Source of the DNA: Bacillota bacterium
GTDB lineage: Bacteria; Bacillota; Clostridia; Lachnospirales; Lachnospiraceae
NCBI GenBank assembly: GCA_023423045.1
Contig: JAFAGA010000097.1
Coordinates: 1-39,958, forward strand
DNA length: 39,958 nt
Direction: 5' to 3'
How positions within the stretch are numbered: the stretch's first letter is position 1; each line of letters opens with the position of its first letter. The position numbers and the translations under genes were made by a program. This document shows, in pieces, positions 31,978-39,958 of the stretch. Under the pieces are notes generated by a model, which saw nothing but the letters and a program-made list of their open reading frames with translations, made no database searches and was not told the DNA's origin.

Positions 31978-33429
31978 ATGAATAAAGATAATAATTTTGA
32001 TGATTCTAATATAGATGATATAAAGAAGACGGATGATAAGGAAAACGGAACTTCCCACACAAAACACAGTGATCACGGTGATTATGAAGAAATCTGCTAT
32101 TTATGCAGGCGCCCGGAAAGCAAGGCAGGGAAGATGATTCGTATTCCTAATCAGATCAGCATCTGCTCTGACTGCATGCAAAAGACCTTTGATACCATTA
32201 ATAAGCCGGATAATCCCTATCTGCAGATGATGGGGGTAAATCCGAATATCCTGAATCTGTCCGGGCTGCAAGGGGATATTCCCCTCACCCAGAAGCCAAA
32301 GAAGAAAAAGCAGGAGGAGGATAAGGTACCTCAGACTTTTGACCGCAGAAGCATTCCCGCACCTCATGTGATCAAGGCCAGCCTTGATGAATTTATAATC
32401 GGTCAGGAGCATGCAAAGAAGGTTATTTCTGTCGGGGTTTACAATCACTATAAGCGTATCGGCAATTATACGAGGCCGGACGTGGAGATAGATAAGTCCA
32501 ATATGCTGATGATCGGTCCCACCGGAAGCGGAAAGACATATTTAGTGAAAACACTGGCGAGGTTATTGAATGTACCTCTGGCAATTACCGATGCCACCTC
32601 TCTGACGGAAGCAGGATACATTGGAGACGACGTGGAAAGTGTGATCTCCAAGCTGCTGCAGGCGGCGGAGAATGATGTTGAGAAGGCGGAGCGGGGAATT
32701 GTATTTATCGATGAGATTGATAAAATTGCCAAAAAGCGCAATACCAACAGCAGGGATGTAAGCGGCGAATCTGTACAGCAGGGCCTGCTTAAGCTTTTGG
32801 AGGGAAGCAGTGTGGAGGTTCCCGTCGGTGCTTCTTCGAAGAATGCAATGGTACCGATGACCACAGTAAACACACAGAATATTCTGTTTATCTGCGGAGG
32901 AGCCTTCCCTGATCTGGATAAAATTATTAAAACCCGGTTAAATAAGCAGAGCTCCATCGGGTTCCGGGCGGATTTGAAGGATAAATACGATGAGGAACCG
33001 AATCTGCTGCAGAAGGTTAATCTGGATGATCTCAGGGAATACGGCATGATACCGGAATTCCTGGGCAGGCTGCCAATTATGTTCTCCTTGGAGGGCCTGA
33101 CGAAAGAGATGCTGGTCCGGGTGCTTCAAGAGCCCAAGAATGCCATATTAAAGCAATACCAGTCGCTGCTGGCCATGGACGAGGTTGATTTGGAGTTTGC
33201 ACCGGAGGCTTTGGAAGCAATTGCGGTGAAGGCGATGGAGAAGAAAACCGGTGCGAGAGCACTTCGTGCAATTCTGGAGGAGCTCATGCTGGATATTATG
33301 TATGAGATACCGAAGGATGATAATATTGGCAGAGTGATTATCACCAGGGACTATATAGAGGGCAAAGGAGTGCCCCTGATTGAGATGCGGGGTGTCAGCA
33401 AACAGAAATTACTTGTATCAGGGAATTAA
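31978..33429 (+). CDS. Divergent ClpX-like AAA+ unfoldase
   Basis: The 483-residue protein has the ClpX plan: N-terminal zinc-binding domain (C40, C43, C63, C66), Walker A GPTGSGKT (180-187), pore-1 loop GYIGDD (Y214), Walker B VFIDEID (242-248), arginine finger R364 in FLGRLP and sensor 2 GARALR. The ClpP-docking IGF tripeptide is kept (327-329). However the RKH pore loop, which helps ordinary ClpX grip ssrA-type tags, is replaced by ASSKNA (285-290), and the IGFG loop reads IGFR. There is also a polar extension of some 35 residues ahead of the zinc domain. ATG 31978 is chosen for its GGAGG. It is not next to clpP or tig, so it may be a second, specialised ClpX. A bare unfoldase role remains possible. 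Confidence 0.85.
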   Translation: MNKDNNFDDSNIDDIKKTDDKENGTSHTKHSDHGDYEEICYLCRRPESKAGKMIRIPNQISICSDCMQKTFDTINKPDNPYLQMMGVNPNILNLSGLQGDIPLTQKPKKKKQEEDKVPQTFDRRSIPAPHVIKASLDEFIIGQEHAKKVISVGVYNHYKRIGNYTRPDVEIDKSNMLMIGPTGSGKTYLVKTLARLLNVPLAITDATSLTEAGYIGDDVESVISKLLQAAENDVEKAERGIVFIDEIDKIAKKRNTNSRDVSGESVQQGLLKLLEGSSVEVPVGASSKNAMVPMTTVNTQNILFICGGAFPDLDKIIKTRLNKQSSIGFRADLKDKYDEEPNLLQKVNLDDLREYGMIPEFLGRLPIMFSLEGLTKEMLVRVLQEPKNAILKQYQSLLAMDEVDLEFAPEALEAIAVKAMEKKTGARALRAILEELMLDIMYEIPKDDNIGRVIITRDYIEGKGVPLIEMRGVSKQKLLVSGN

Positions 33430-33518
33430 GGTGTATTCTCGCCTTTTTCCTGATGCTGTACCGAATGACATACCAGCTTCATATATTATTGAATAGAGCG
33501 ATAAATAGGAGGTATTGT

Positions 33519-33863
33519 ATGTCGTTATTTGGAAAACTCATTCAAAGGATTAAATCCGCTGGGGAAAGAAACCCAAGAGAATTGGAGGAAGACAGCACCC
33601 AAAAAGAGGTGCTTGAGAATGCAGAGGAAGAATTGTTCGGCGAAGAGGAAGATGAGGACGACGAGGAAGGCGAAGAGGAAGACGAAGTCCAAAGGGAAAG
33701 TGAAGAGGGACAGAAGTCTGACGGACAGGCAGAGGACCCTGACACGGAGTATGAAATTGTGGAGAGGGAGATTCTACCCGCCAAAATTATCTGTCCCGAT
33801 TGCGGAGGAATTACCCTGGAGGGACTGGATTTATGCGATAAATGTGGGGGAGAACTGTATTGA
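33519..33863 (+). CDS. Acidic protein with C-terminal zinc ribbon
   Basis: I do not recognise this 114-residue protein. It begins with a short amphipathic basic segment (SLFGKLIQRIKSAG), continues with about 50 very acidic residues (runs of Glu and Asp), and ends with a compact zinc ribbon, two CxxC pairs in ICPDCGG and LCDKCGG. ATG 33519 is used because TAGGAGG stands just upstream; an earlier in-frame start at 33453 lacks a ribosome site. It lies 89 bases after the ClpX-like gene and is probably in its transcript, so it could be an adaptor or substrate. That is conjecture from position. Confidence 0.72.
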   Translation: MSLFGKLIQRIKSAGERNPRELEEDSTQKEVLENAEEELFGEEEDEDDEEGEEEDEVQRESEEGQKSDGQAEDPDTEYEIVEREILPAKIICPDCGGITLEGLDLCDKCGGELY

Positions 33864-33914
33864 TGTCAATATGAGAGTACTTATGAAATTACTTTAACAC
33901 GCTAAAAGATTATA

Positions 33915-33943
33915 TTGACAAATCGTTTAGCGGAGGTTATTAT
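33915..33943 (+). promoter_or_regulatory. Promoter of the liv operon
   Basis: A perfect TTGACA (33915-33920), 17-bp spacer and TATTAT (33938-33943). The message would carry a leader of about 195 bases. Confidence 0.8.
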
Positions 33944-33960
33944 ATATCCTAAGATAAAGA

Positions 33961-34135
33961 CGTTCGTGCAAGAAAGACATTTGTATTGGTGTGCGCGAAC
34001 GCTTTATTAAATCAACAGCTTCCTATGGATTTCAGGTGAAAGAGCGGTCAACACCCATTTCTTTTACGCTTCATAGAACCATCTTCCCGGTAAGGGAGGG
34101 TGTGAAGGATACATAAGGCAGGAGGCTCAATTAAC
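33961..34135 (+). promoter_or_regulatory. Structured leader of the liv operon
   Basis: CGTTCGTGC (33961-33969) pairs with GCGCGAACG (33993-34001), one G-U pair, followed by CTTTATT, an attenuator-like arrangement with a poor T run. Further on ACACCC and GGGTGT can pair around a TCCC-GGTAA-GGGA hairpin. I could not match it to a known riboswitch or a T-box. Confidence 0.4.
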
Positions 34136-34147
34136 AGGAGGGATTTT

Positions 34148-35296
34148 ATGAGAAAAGGATTCAAGAAAATAATTGTCTTAGGCCTGACTCTTTCCTTGGC
34201 GGCGGCTTCTCTGGCAGCCTGCGGCACGAAAGATGGCGGTCCGTCGAAGGCAGGCGGCAAATTTGTGATTGGCGGTATCGGACCTCTTACCGGCGAGGCT
34301 GCTTCCTACGGTATCTCTGTTAAGCAGGGAGCCGAAATTGCGATTGAGGAGATTAATCAGGCAGGCGGAGTTACCGTGGGAGACAAGAAGGTTTCCTTAG
34401 AACTCAATTTTATGGATGATGAAGCGACCCCGGAGAATGCCGTAACAGCATTTAATGCTCTGATGGATGCCGGCATGGATGCTCTGATGGGAACTGTAAC
34501 TTCAGGAGCAGGTTTGGGTATTATTGAACTGACCAAGGAGGAAGGCATCCTGATGCTGACACCTTCCGGTTCCGCAGCAGGCCTTACAAAGTATGACAAT
34601 GCATTTCGTCTTTGCTTTACCGATCCCCTTCAGGGAGTGACCATGGCAAATTTCGCCAAGGATCAGGGATATAGCAAGATTGCTGTTATTTATAACAATT
34701 CGGACGAATACAGCACCGGTATGATGCAGGCTTTTGTTGATCAGGTTGCGGTAAACGGCGGTACCATTGTAGCCAGCGAATCCTTTGTAAAAGGAGATGT
34801 TGACTTCAATACCCAGTTGACCAAGATTAAGGGTACGGATGCGGAAGCGATTTTCCTTCCTATCTATTATGGAGATGTTGCAGCAATCACAACGCAGGCA
34901 TCAGCTCTTGAGATGAGCCTTCCCTTCATCGGAGGCGATGGCTGGGATGGAGTAATTGCCCAGACAGTGGATCCTACCGTATTAGAGGGCGCAGTATTCT
35001 TGACCCCCTTCAATGCCGGATCAACCGATCAGGCAACTGCAGATTTTGTGAAGAAGTATGAGGAAAAGTATAAGGCGACACCGGATCAGTTTGCTGCAGA
35101 CGGCTATGACAGCATATATGTAATTGCAGCTGCAATGGAGAAGGCCGCCAGCACGGAGAGTGCACAAATAATTGCAGCTATGACTCAGATCGAGGTAAAG
35201 GGATTAACCGGATCTATGACGTTTAATGCCGACGGTGAGCCGAACAAGGGCGCTAACTTTGTTGAGATTGTCGGCGGAAAATATACGTCAAAATAA
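34148..35296 (+). CDS. livJ: Branched-chain amino-acid binding lipoprotein LivJ
   Basis: The 382-residue protein has a lipoprotein signal (basic start RKGFKK, hydrophobic core, LAAC with C25) and the type I periplasmic-binding fold of the Leu/Ile/Val group: KFVIGGIGPLTGEAASYGISVKQG, DDEATPENAV, GTVTSGAGLGI and PSGSAAGLTK at the cleft. It captures branched-chain amino acids outside the membrane for LivHMGF. A ribosome site AGGAGG precedes ATG 34148. The exact ligand within the family (Leu, Ile, Val or others) cannot be read from the sequence. Confidence 0.93.
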   Translation: MRKGFKKIIVLGLTLSLAAASLAACGTKDGGPSKAGGKFVIGGIGPLTGEAASYGISVKQGAEIAIEEINQAGGVTVGDKKVSLELNFMDDEATPENAVTAFNALMDAGMDALMGTVTSGAGLGIIELTKEEGILMLTPSGSAAGLTKYDNAFRLCFTDPLQGVTMANFAKDQGYSKIAVIYNNSDEYSTGMMQAFVDQVAVNGGTIVASESFVKGDVDFNTQLTKIKGTDAEAIFLPIYYGDVAAITTQASALEMSLPFIGGDGWDGVIAQTVDPTVLEGAVFLTPFNAGSTDQATADFVKKYEEKYKATPDQFAADGYDSIYVIAAAMEKAASTESAQIIAAMTQIEVKGLTGSMTFNADGEPNKGANFVEIVGGKYTSK

Positions 35297-35329
35297 ATTG
35301 CAGCGGCTATAAAATTATAGTAATATAAG

Positions 35330-35360
35330 TTATTAGAAGATGTTTTTTGTCTTCTGATAA
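35330..35360 (+). other. Stem-loop after livJ
   Basis: TTATTAGAAGA (35330-35340) pairs with TCTTCTGATAA (35350-35360), one G-U pair. No T tract follows. It probably protects the livJ message. Confidence 0.55.
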
Positions 35361-35392
35361 AAGGAGCCGTACATTATAGTTTATTTTATATG

Positions 35393-35430
35393 AGAACGAA
35401 GGGGAGACGTATGCCTCCTTTTCGTTCTTT
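35393..35430 (+). terminator. Leaky terminator-like stem between livJ and livH
   Basis: AGAACGAAGGGGAG (35393-35406) pairs with CTCCTTTTCGTTCT (35415-35428) over 14 pairs with two G-U, followed by only TTC. It should reduce rather than stop transcription into livHMGF, giving more binding protein than permease. Confidence 0.6.
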
Positions 35431-35492
35431 CATAAGGAATTGCATACATTCCTGTTCAAAGGAAATAGTTCGACTGATAGGAAAAGGATGGG

Positions 35493-36380
35493 GTGAAGCT
35501 TGTGGGAAATGTTATTGAACAATTAATCAATGGATTAAGAACAGGAAGTATCTACGCATTAATTGCACTTGGGTATACCATGGTATATGGTATTGCTAAA
35601 ATGATTAATTTTGCCCATGGTGATGTTATCATGGTTGGTGCATACGCATTGTATGTATTTATTGTTCAGCTGAAGCTGCCGGTACCGGTGGCGGTAATAT
35701 TGACAATTATAGTATGTTCGGTGTTGGGAATCACGATAGAGCGGATTGCATATAAACCGCTGAGAAAGGCTCCTCCGCTTGCGGTATTGATTACGGCAAT
35801 CGGTGTCAGCTTTTTTCTGCAGAATGCATCCCAGTTGATTTTTTCTGCTAATCCAAGGCCGTTTGAATCTATCGTGAAACTGAAAACGATTAAAATCGGG
35901 AGTATATCCATCGCAGGAATAACAGTTGTAACTCTGACGGTTACATTGGTCACGATGGCTGCATTAACTCTTTTTATTAATAAAACGAAAGCGGGAAGGG
36001 CTATGCGTGCCGTATCGGAGGATAAAGGAGCGGCACAGTTGATGGGAATTAATGTGAATAAGACCATATCCCTGACCTTTGCCATTGGATCCGCCCTGGC
36101 GGCAATTGCAGGCATCTTATTCCTGAGCCAGTATCAGTCGTTGAATCCGACGATGGGAGCTTTGCCGGGAATTAAGGCCTTTGTGGCGGCGGTGCTTGGC
36201 GGTATCGGCAGTGTCCCGGGAGCAATGCTTGGGGGAATTCTACTTGGATTGATTGAAAGTATCTCCAAGGCATATATTAATTCGGAGCTTTCCGATGCTA
36301 TTGTATTTGGTGTTCTGATATTAGTTCTCTTACTGAAGCCTTCGGGGCTGTTAGGTAAGAAACGCATTGAGAAAGTGTAG
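35493..36380 (+). CDS. livH: Branched-chain amino-acid permease LivH
   Basis: The 295-residue protein starts with the LivH signature (EQLINGLRTGSIYALIALGYTMVYG and INFAHGDVIM) and has about eight membrane segments. The conserved region RAVSEDKGAAQLMGINVNKTI (about 170-190) is the coupling loop to the ATPases. GTG 35493 has AAAGGA at good spacing; GTG 35502 is an in-frame alternative. First of the LivHMGF membrane complex. Confidence 0.93.
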   Translation: MKLVGNVIEQLINGLRTGSIYALIALGYTMVYGIAKMINFAHGDVIMVGAYALYVFIVQLKLPVPVAVILTIIVCSVLGITIERIAYKPLRKAPPLAVLITAIGVSFFLQNASQLIFSANPRPFESIVKLKTIKIGSISIAGITVVTLTVTLVTMAALTLFINKTKAGRAMRAVSEDKGAAQLMGINVNKTISLTFAIGSALAAIAGILFLSQYQSLNPTMGALPGIKAFVAAVLGGIGSVPGAMLGGILLGLIESISKAYINSELSDAIVFGVLILVLLLKPSGLLGKKRIEKV

Positions 36381-36390
36381 GTACGGGGCT

Positions 36391-37422
36391 ATGAAAAAGA
36401 ATATAAAAACATCGGGCATCCGTGAGAAGAAATCCGGAACCGCTTCCGTAATTATAAAGCTTATCATCATTATAGCGATTTACCTTGCAATCAGCGCTCT
36501 GACGGAATTTGACATTATCAACAGACAGTCAAAGGCTCTGTTGGTGCCCATCGGGGTCAATATCATTCTTGCGGTATCTCTGAATCTGGTTACCGGCTTC
36601 CTGGGAGAACTGAGTTTGGGACATGCAGGGTTTATGTCTCTGGGAGCTTTTGCCGGTGCGATATTCACCTTGAATATGAATCTTCCGGGCCCCCTTGAAT
36701 TCATAATTGCCATTCTGCTGGGCGGCACAATCGCAGCCCTCTTCGGTCTGCTGATTGGAATTCCGGTACTGCGGCTTCGAGGAGACTACCTTGCCATAGT
36801 TACTTTGGCCTTCGGCGAGATTATTCGTTCTATTATTAATGCACTGTACCTGCCTGGAGGAAGGGATGAAGCGGGCAATTTGATTCTGAATAAGGGAACC
36901 ATGGGACTGTCCGGAATTAAAACCTATGCAAACTATACCTGGGTATATGTGGCGGTTATTATAACGATTATCCTATGCCAGAATCTTGTGATTTCCAGAC
37001 ATGGCCGAGCCATTACCTCCATACGTGATAATATTATTGCGGCTGAGTCGGTAGGAATTCGTACCAGCCGGTATAAGATAATGGCCTTTACCGTTGCGGC
37101 ATTTTTTGCCGGAGCTGCCGGTGTAATCGGCGGACATAATGTATCGATTATCAAGCCCAGCGGCTATGGCTATGACCGGTCCATTGATATTCTGGTATTT
37201 GTAGTCCTGGGAGGAATGGGCAGTATCCGGGGCTCCATTATAGCGGCGACGATATTGACGGTACTGCCGGAGTTCCTGCGGCCGATCAGAGATTACCGGA
37301 TGCTGATGTATGCTGTTTTATTGATTGCAATGATGCTGTTTAACCATTCGAAGCTTAGGGTTAGAATGCAGGAAAGCAATGGGTTTTCCGGGCTTGCCAA
37401 AGTATTCGGATTTGGTAAATAA
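36391..37422 (+). CDS. livM: Branched-chain amino-acid permease LivM
   Basis: The 343-residue protein has a basic cytoplasmic N-terminus (KKNIKTSGIREKKSG), about nine or ten membrane segments and the LivM marks ELSLGHAGFMSLGAF, LAIVTLAFGEIIR and the coupling loop SIRDNIIAAESVGIRTSRYK. ATG 36391 is preferred; an upstream TTG (36367) would overlap livH and has no better ribosome site. Partner of LivH in the channel. Confidence 0.92.
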   Translation: MKKNIKTSGIREKKSGTASVIIKLIIIIAIYLAISALTEFDIINRQSKALLVPIGVNIILAVSLNLVTGFLGELSLGHAGFMSLGAFAGAIFTLNMNLPGPLEFIIAILLGGTIAALFGLLIGIPVLRLRGDYLAIVTLAFGEIIRSIINALYLPGGRDEAGNLILNKGTMGLSGIKTYANYTWVYVAVIITIILCQNLVISRHGRAITSIRDNIIAAESVGIRTSRYKIMAFTVAAFFAGAAGVIGGHNVSIIKPSGYGYDRSIDILVFVVLGGMGSIRGSIIAATILTVLPEFLRPIRDYRMLMYAVLLIAMMLFNHSKLRVRMQESNGFSGLAKVFGFGK

Positions 37423-37452
37423 GCGGCCTGGAAAGCAAAGGAGGATCGGTAT

Positions 37453-38211
37453 ATGGCATTATTAGAAACGAAAAACCTGGGAATTTCCTTCGGCGGTCTT
37501 CGAGCTGTTGACGAGGTGAATTTGAAGATAGAAAAGGGCCAGCTCTTTGGCCTGATCGGACCCAATGGTGCGGGTAAAACTACGGTTTTCAACCTGCTCA
37601 CCGGTGTATATCAGCCGACAGAGGGAATGATTTTATTGGACGGTGAAAATATCGTGGGAAAATCCACCGCAGAGATCAGCATCGCCGGAATAGGAAGAAC
37701 CTTTCAGAATATTCGCCTGTTCAGGAACATGTCCGTTCGTGATAATGTAAAGGCGGCGCTCCACAATCGGGAGAAATACTCTTTTCTTGCCGGTATGCTA
37801 AGACTTCCCGGCTACTATAAGGCAGAGAAGAAGATGAATGAAACTGCCAGAGAGATACTGAAGGTATTTGATTTGGATCGGGAGGAGAGCACTCTTGCCT
37901 CCAATCTCCCCTATGGAAAGCAAAGAAAGCTGGAAATTGCAAGAGCTCTTGCCACCAACCCAAAGCTGCTTTTGCTGGATGAGCCGGCAGCGGGCATGAA
38001 TCCCAATGAAACGTCGGAGCTTATGGAAACCATTCGTCTGATCAGAGACAAATTTCATATTACCATTCTGTTGATCGAGCATGATATGAAGCTGGTAGCG
38101 GGAATCTGTGAGCAGCTGCTGGTACTGAATTTTGGTACCGAGCTGGCGAAGGGGACACCGGAAGAAGTGCTTCACGACCCGGCGGTAGTCACAGCCTATC
38201 TCGGCAAATAG
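37453..38211 (+). CDS. livG: Branched-chain amino-acid importer ATPase LivG
   Basis: The 252-residue ATPase has Walker A GPNGAGKTT, the LivG-type loop GIGRTFQNIRLFRNMSVRDNV, a signature NLPYGKQRKLEIARAL and Walker B LLLLDEPAAGMNP, followed by EHDMKLVAGICE. The signature begins LPYGKQ instead of LSGGQ, which is normal for LivG. GGAGG lies before ATG 37453. Confidence 0.95.
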   Translation: MALLETKNLGISFGGLRAVDEVNLKIEKGQLFGLIGPNGAGKTTVFNLLTGVYQPTEGMILLDGENIVGKSTAEISIAGIGRTFQNIRLFRNMSVRDNVKAALHNREKYSFLAGMLRLPGYYKAEKKMNETAREILKVFDLDREESTLASNLPYGKQRKLEIARALATNPKLLLLDEPAAGMNPNETSELMETIRLIRDKFHITILLIEHDMKLVAGICEQLLVLNFGTELAKGTPEEVLHDPAVVTAYLGK

Positions 38212-38272
38212 GACAATTAGGGTGCGGGCATTTAACAAATGCCTAAAGAATTTGAAGATTAGGAGGGGCGGC

Positions 38273-39025
38273 ATGGCCTTATTATCTGTCAAAGATTTAA
38301 ATGTATATTATGGGGTTATTCATGCAATCAAGGGCATCTCCTTTGATGTAAATGAAGGGGAGGTCATTGCTCTCATCGGGGCAAACGGTGCCGGAAAGAC
38401 TACGATCCTGCATACCATAACCGGTCTGGTACCTGCAAAATCAGGAACCATAGAGTTTGCCGCAGGGGACTCTGCCAGACAAGGGAAGAACATAACGAAC
38501 GGAATGATGGATTTGAGAAAAACCCCTGCCCATAAGATTGTATCACTTGGGATGGCGCATGTTCCGGAGGGGAGAAGAATCTTCCAGGAGCTTACGGTGT
38601 TTGAGAACCTGAAGCTGGGAGCCTACACCAGAAGCGATAAGGATGAGTTTCAAGAGACGATAGAGAAGGTATACCAGCGTTTCCCTCGGCTGAAAGAGCG
38701 TAAGTCGCAGATTGCAGGCACCTTAAGCGGAGGAGAGCAGCAGATGCTGGCCATGGGAAGGGCATTGATGTCCCACCCTCGTATTATCCTGATGGATGAG
38801 CCTTCCATGGGACTTTCCCCGATTCTGGTGGAGGAAATCTTTGATATTATCAAGGAGATCAGCAGAGGAGGAACCACGGTGCTGTTGGTAGAGCAGAACG
38901 CCAAAAAAGCTCTTTCCATTGCAAATCGTGCATATGTTTTGGAAACCGGAAGTATAGTATTAGAGGGTGATGCATCTGAATTAATGAACGATGAAGCGGT
39001 CAAAAAGGCATATTTAGGTGAATAG
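38273..39025 (+). CDS. livF: Branched-chain amino-acid importer ATPase LivF
   Basis: The 250-residue ATPase begins ALLSVKDLNVYYGVIHAIKGIS and has Walker A GANGAGKTT, AHVPEGRRIFQELTVFENL, signature LSGGEQQMLAMGRALM and Walker B IILMDEPSMGLSP. A stretch of about 15 extra residues (AAGDSARQGKNITNG, near 63-77) is inserted before the Q-loop compared with a typical LivF. ATG 38273 is chosen for its AGGAGGGG; an in-frame start at 38222 lies before it. Confidence 0.94.
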   Translation: MALLSVKDLNVYYGVIHAIKGISFDVNEGEVIALIGANGAGKTTILHTITGLVPAKSGTIEFAAGDSARQGKNITNGMMDLRKTPAHKIVSLGMAHVPEGRRIFQELTVFENLKLGAYTRSDKDEFQETIEKVYQRFPRLKERKSQIAGTLSGGEQQMLAMGRALMSHPRIILMDEPSMGLSPILVEEIFDIIKEISRGGTTVLLVEQNAKKALSIANRAYVLETGSIVLEGDASELMNDEAVKKAYLGE

Positions 39026-39067
39026 TCCTCAGCACTTAACAGTGTTTCGGTAGAATGGAGTGTTTAT

Positions 39068-39688
39068 ATGGAGAAGTATGTGATTACAATCGCAAGAGGA
39101 TATGGAAGCGGCGGCCGTACCATCGGCAAGATGCTTTCGGAAGAGCTGGGGATACCCTATTATGACAGGGATCTGCTCCGCCTGGCTTCGGATGACAGCG
39201 GAATCAACGAACAGCTTTTTGCAAAGGCCGATGAAAAGATCAAGAAGAGTCTGCTCTTTAAAATAGCCAGCAATATCTATAAGGGAGAGCTGATTCCTCC
39301 GGACAGTGACGATTTTGTATCCAATGATAATCTGTTTAACTATCAAGCCAAAATCATAAAGGAGCTGGCAAGCACAGAATCCTGTATTATCATAGGAAGG
39401 TGCGCCGATTTCATCCTGAAGGATGATCCGAATCTGGTCCGTCTGTTTGTGCATGCACCCTTGCAGGAATGCATCAATACCATGATGGGGATGACCGGTA
39501 AATCGGAGAAGGAGGCTGAGAAGCAGATCCTTGCCATTGACAAGCACCGGGCGGAATACTATAAGTATTATACCGGTAGAGAGTGGGAGAATGCCAAGCA
39601 TTATGATTTGTGCTTAAATAGCAGCAAGCTTGGTTTCGATAAATGTGTTGAGATTGTAAAGTCTTATCTGGATATCCGTTTTCGATAA
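39068..39688 (+). CDS. Cytidylate-kinase-like protein
   Basis: The 206-residue protein belongs to the cytidylate kinase-like family common in Clostridia. It has a P-loop ITIARGYGSGGRTIGKML, the IPYYDRDLL motif, ESCIIIGRCADFIL (the second conserved block) and the LID-like helix with EKEAEKQILAIDKHRAEYYKYYTG. True cytidylate kinase activity is not certain; members of this family occur beside unrelated transport genes. It follows livF by 42 bases with a GGAGTGTTT ribosome region, so it may be read with the liv operon. Confidence 0.85.
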   Translation: MEKYVITIARGYGSGGRTIGKMLSEELGIPYYDRDLLRLASDDSGINEQLFAKADEKIKKSLLFKIASNIYKGELIPPDSDDFVSNDNLFNYQAKIIKELASTESCIIIGRCADFILKDDPNLVRLFVHAPLQECINTMMGMTGKSEKEAEKQILAIDKHRAEYYKYYTGREWENAKHYDLCLNSSKLGFDKCVEIVKSYLDIRFR

Positions 39689-39728
39689 GCGTAAGTGATT
39701 CATATGGGGCTGTTACACTGGAGGTGGT

Positions 39729-39854
39729 ATGCCGTTCCGGGAGATGGACAAAGGATTTACTTTTCATTGTCTGCTCCTGAGGCAGTATATCATACTTGGT
39801 GTGGCAGTCCCGTTTTGCATAAATATAACAGGCTTGAGTTTCCGTAAACTGTAA
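39729..39854 (+). CDS. Possible small protein, weakly supported
   Basis: A 41-codon frame begins ATG 39729 with GGAGGTGG a few bases upstream and ends at 39854 (MPFREMDKGFTFHCLLLRQ, then a hydrophobic middle). The ribosome site is good but the composition is unremarkable and nothing else supports it. It may be chance. Confidence 0.2.
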   Translation: MPFREMDKGFTFHCLLLRQYIILGVAVPFCINITGLSFRKL

Positions 39855-39877
39855 CTTAAAGATAAATAAATTCCACT

Positions 39878-39941
39878 AAAGTGCCAATCTACCGTTCTTT
39901 AGATTGTATAAGAGTGGCAGTTCATGGATTAGAGGCACTTT
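39878..39941 (+). other. Branched stem structure near the right edge
   Basis: AAAGTGCC (39878-39885) pairs with GGCACTTT (39934-39941) and CAATCTA (39885-39891) with TAGATTG (39900-39906) inside it. CCACT (39873-39877) can alternatively pair with AGTGG (39913-39917). The T run is short, so it may be a terminator for the liv/kinase transcript or the start of an RNA element cut by the window end. Confidence 0.4.
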
Positions 39942-39958
39942 AATAAGCCCTGCCTGAA

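Noticed and set aside
33600..33720. GAAGAGGAAGA-rich stretch as a microsatellite or regulatory repeat
   Set aside because: It encodes the acidic part of the zinc-ribbon protein in frame.
1..39958. CRISPR arrays, IS elements, tRNA or rRNA genes
   Set aside because: No regularly spaced repeats, transposase motifs, cloverleaf sequences or rRNA stretches were seen on either strand.

Overview
This 40 kb window looks like a chromosomal segment of an anaerobic, low-to-medium GC Gram-positive bacterium, most likely a member of the Lachnospiraceae (Clostridia). The signs are AGGAGG-type ribosome sites, TTGACA/TATAAT promoters, frequent GTG/TTG starts, a c-di-AMP cyclase operon of the cdaA-cdaR type, a TagGHD/TagF-type glycerophosphate polymer cluster, an LCP ligase, and lipoprotein-dependent ABC importers. 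This placement is an inference from gene content; there is no rRNA or tRNA in the window. No IS element, CRISPR array or prophage was seen.

Left third (about 1-13,600), AT-rich and accessory in character: an AbiEi/AbiEii-type (type IV) toxin-antitoxin pair with a palindromic operator; the helicase gene recD2 followed by two unrecognised genes, one a probable OB-fold/cysteine-cluster protein; a 700-bp gene-poor stretch with an orphan promoter carrying three helically phased TTACGAC repeats; then a carbohydrate unit made of a cytosolic GH140/DUF4038 glycosidase, a 7-TM histidine kinase, a NarL-type response regulator and a three-gene sugar ABC importer without its own ATPase. A perfect palindrome just upstream of the importer promoter is the obvious candidate site for the regulator.

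Middle (13,600-20,000): two uncharacterised membrane proteins, cdaA, cdaR and an HPr gene in one co-directional run, then leuA behind a 0.5-kb structured leader that lacks a recognisable T-box motif.

20,000-29,900: a glycerophosphate (teichoic-acid-like) polymer locus: a GT2-TagF fusion, the TagGH-type exporter, TagD, two more CDP-glycerol glycerophosphotransferases, and on the opposite strand an LCP ligase and a WcaJ-type initiating sugar transferase. A roughly 95-bp structured repeat, about 85% identical between copies, occurs twice (after leuA and after the last tag gene), each time just beyond an intrinsic terminator.

Right part (30,000-39,958): an HtrA protease with a long Asn/Gln/Tyr/Gly-rich cytoplasmic head, a divergent ClpX-like unfoldase that lacks the RKH loop, a small acidic zinc-ribbon protein, a complete branched-chain amino-acid importer (livJHMGF) and a cytidylate-kinase-like gene. 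The most rewarding places to look are the leuA leader, the paired structured repeat, the ClpX variant, the phased TTACGAC promoter, and the hairpin that appears to bring a Shine-Dalgarno sequence to the tagD start.
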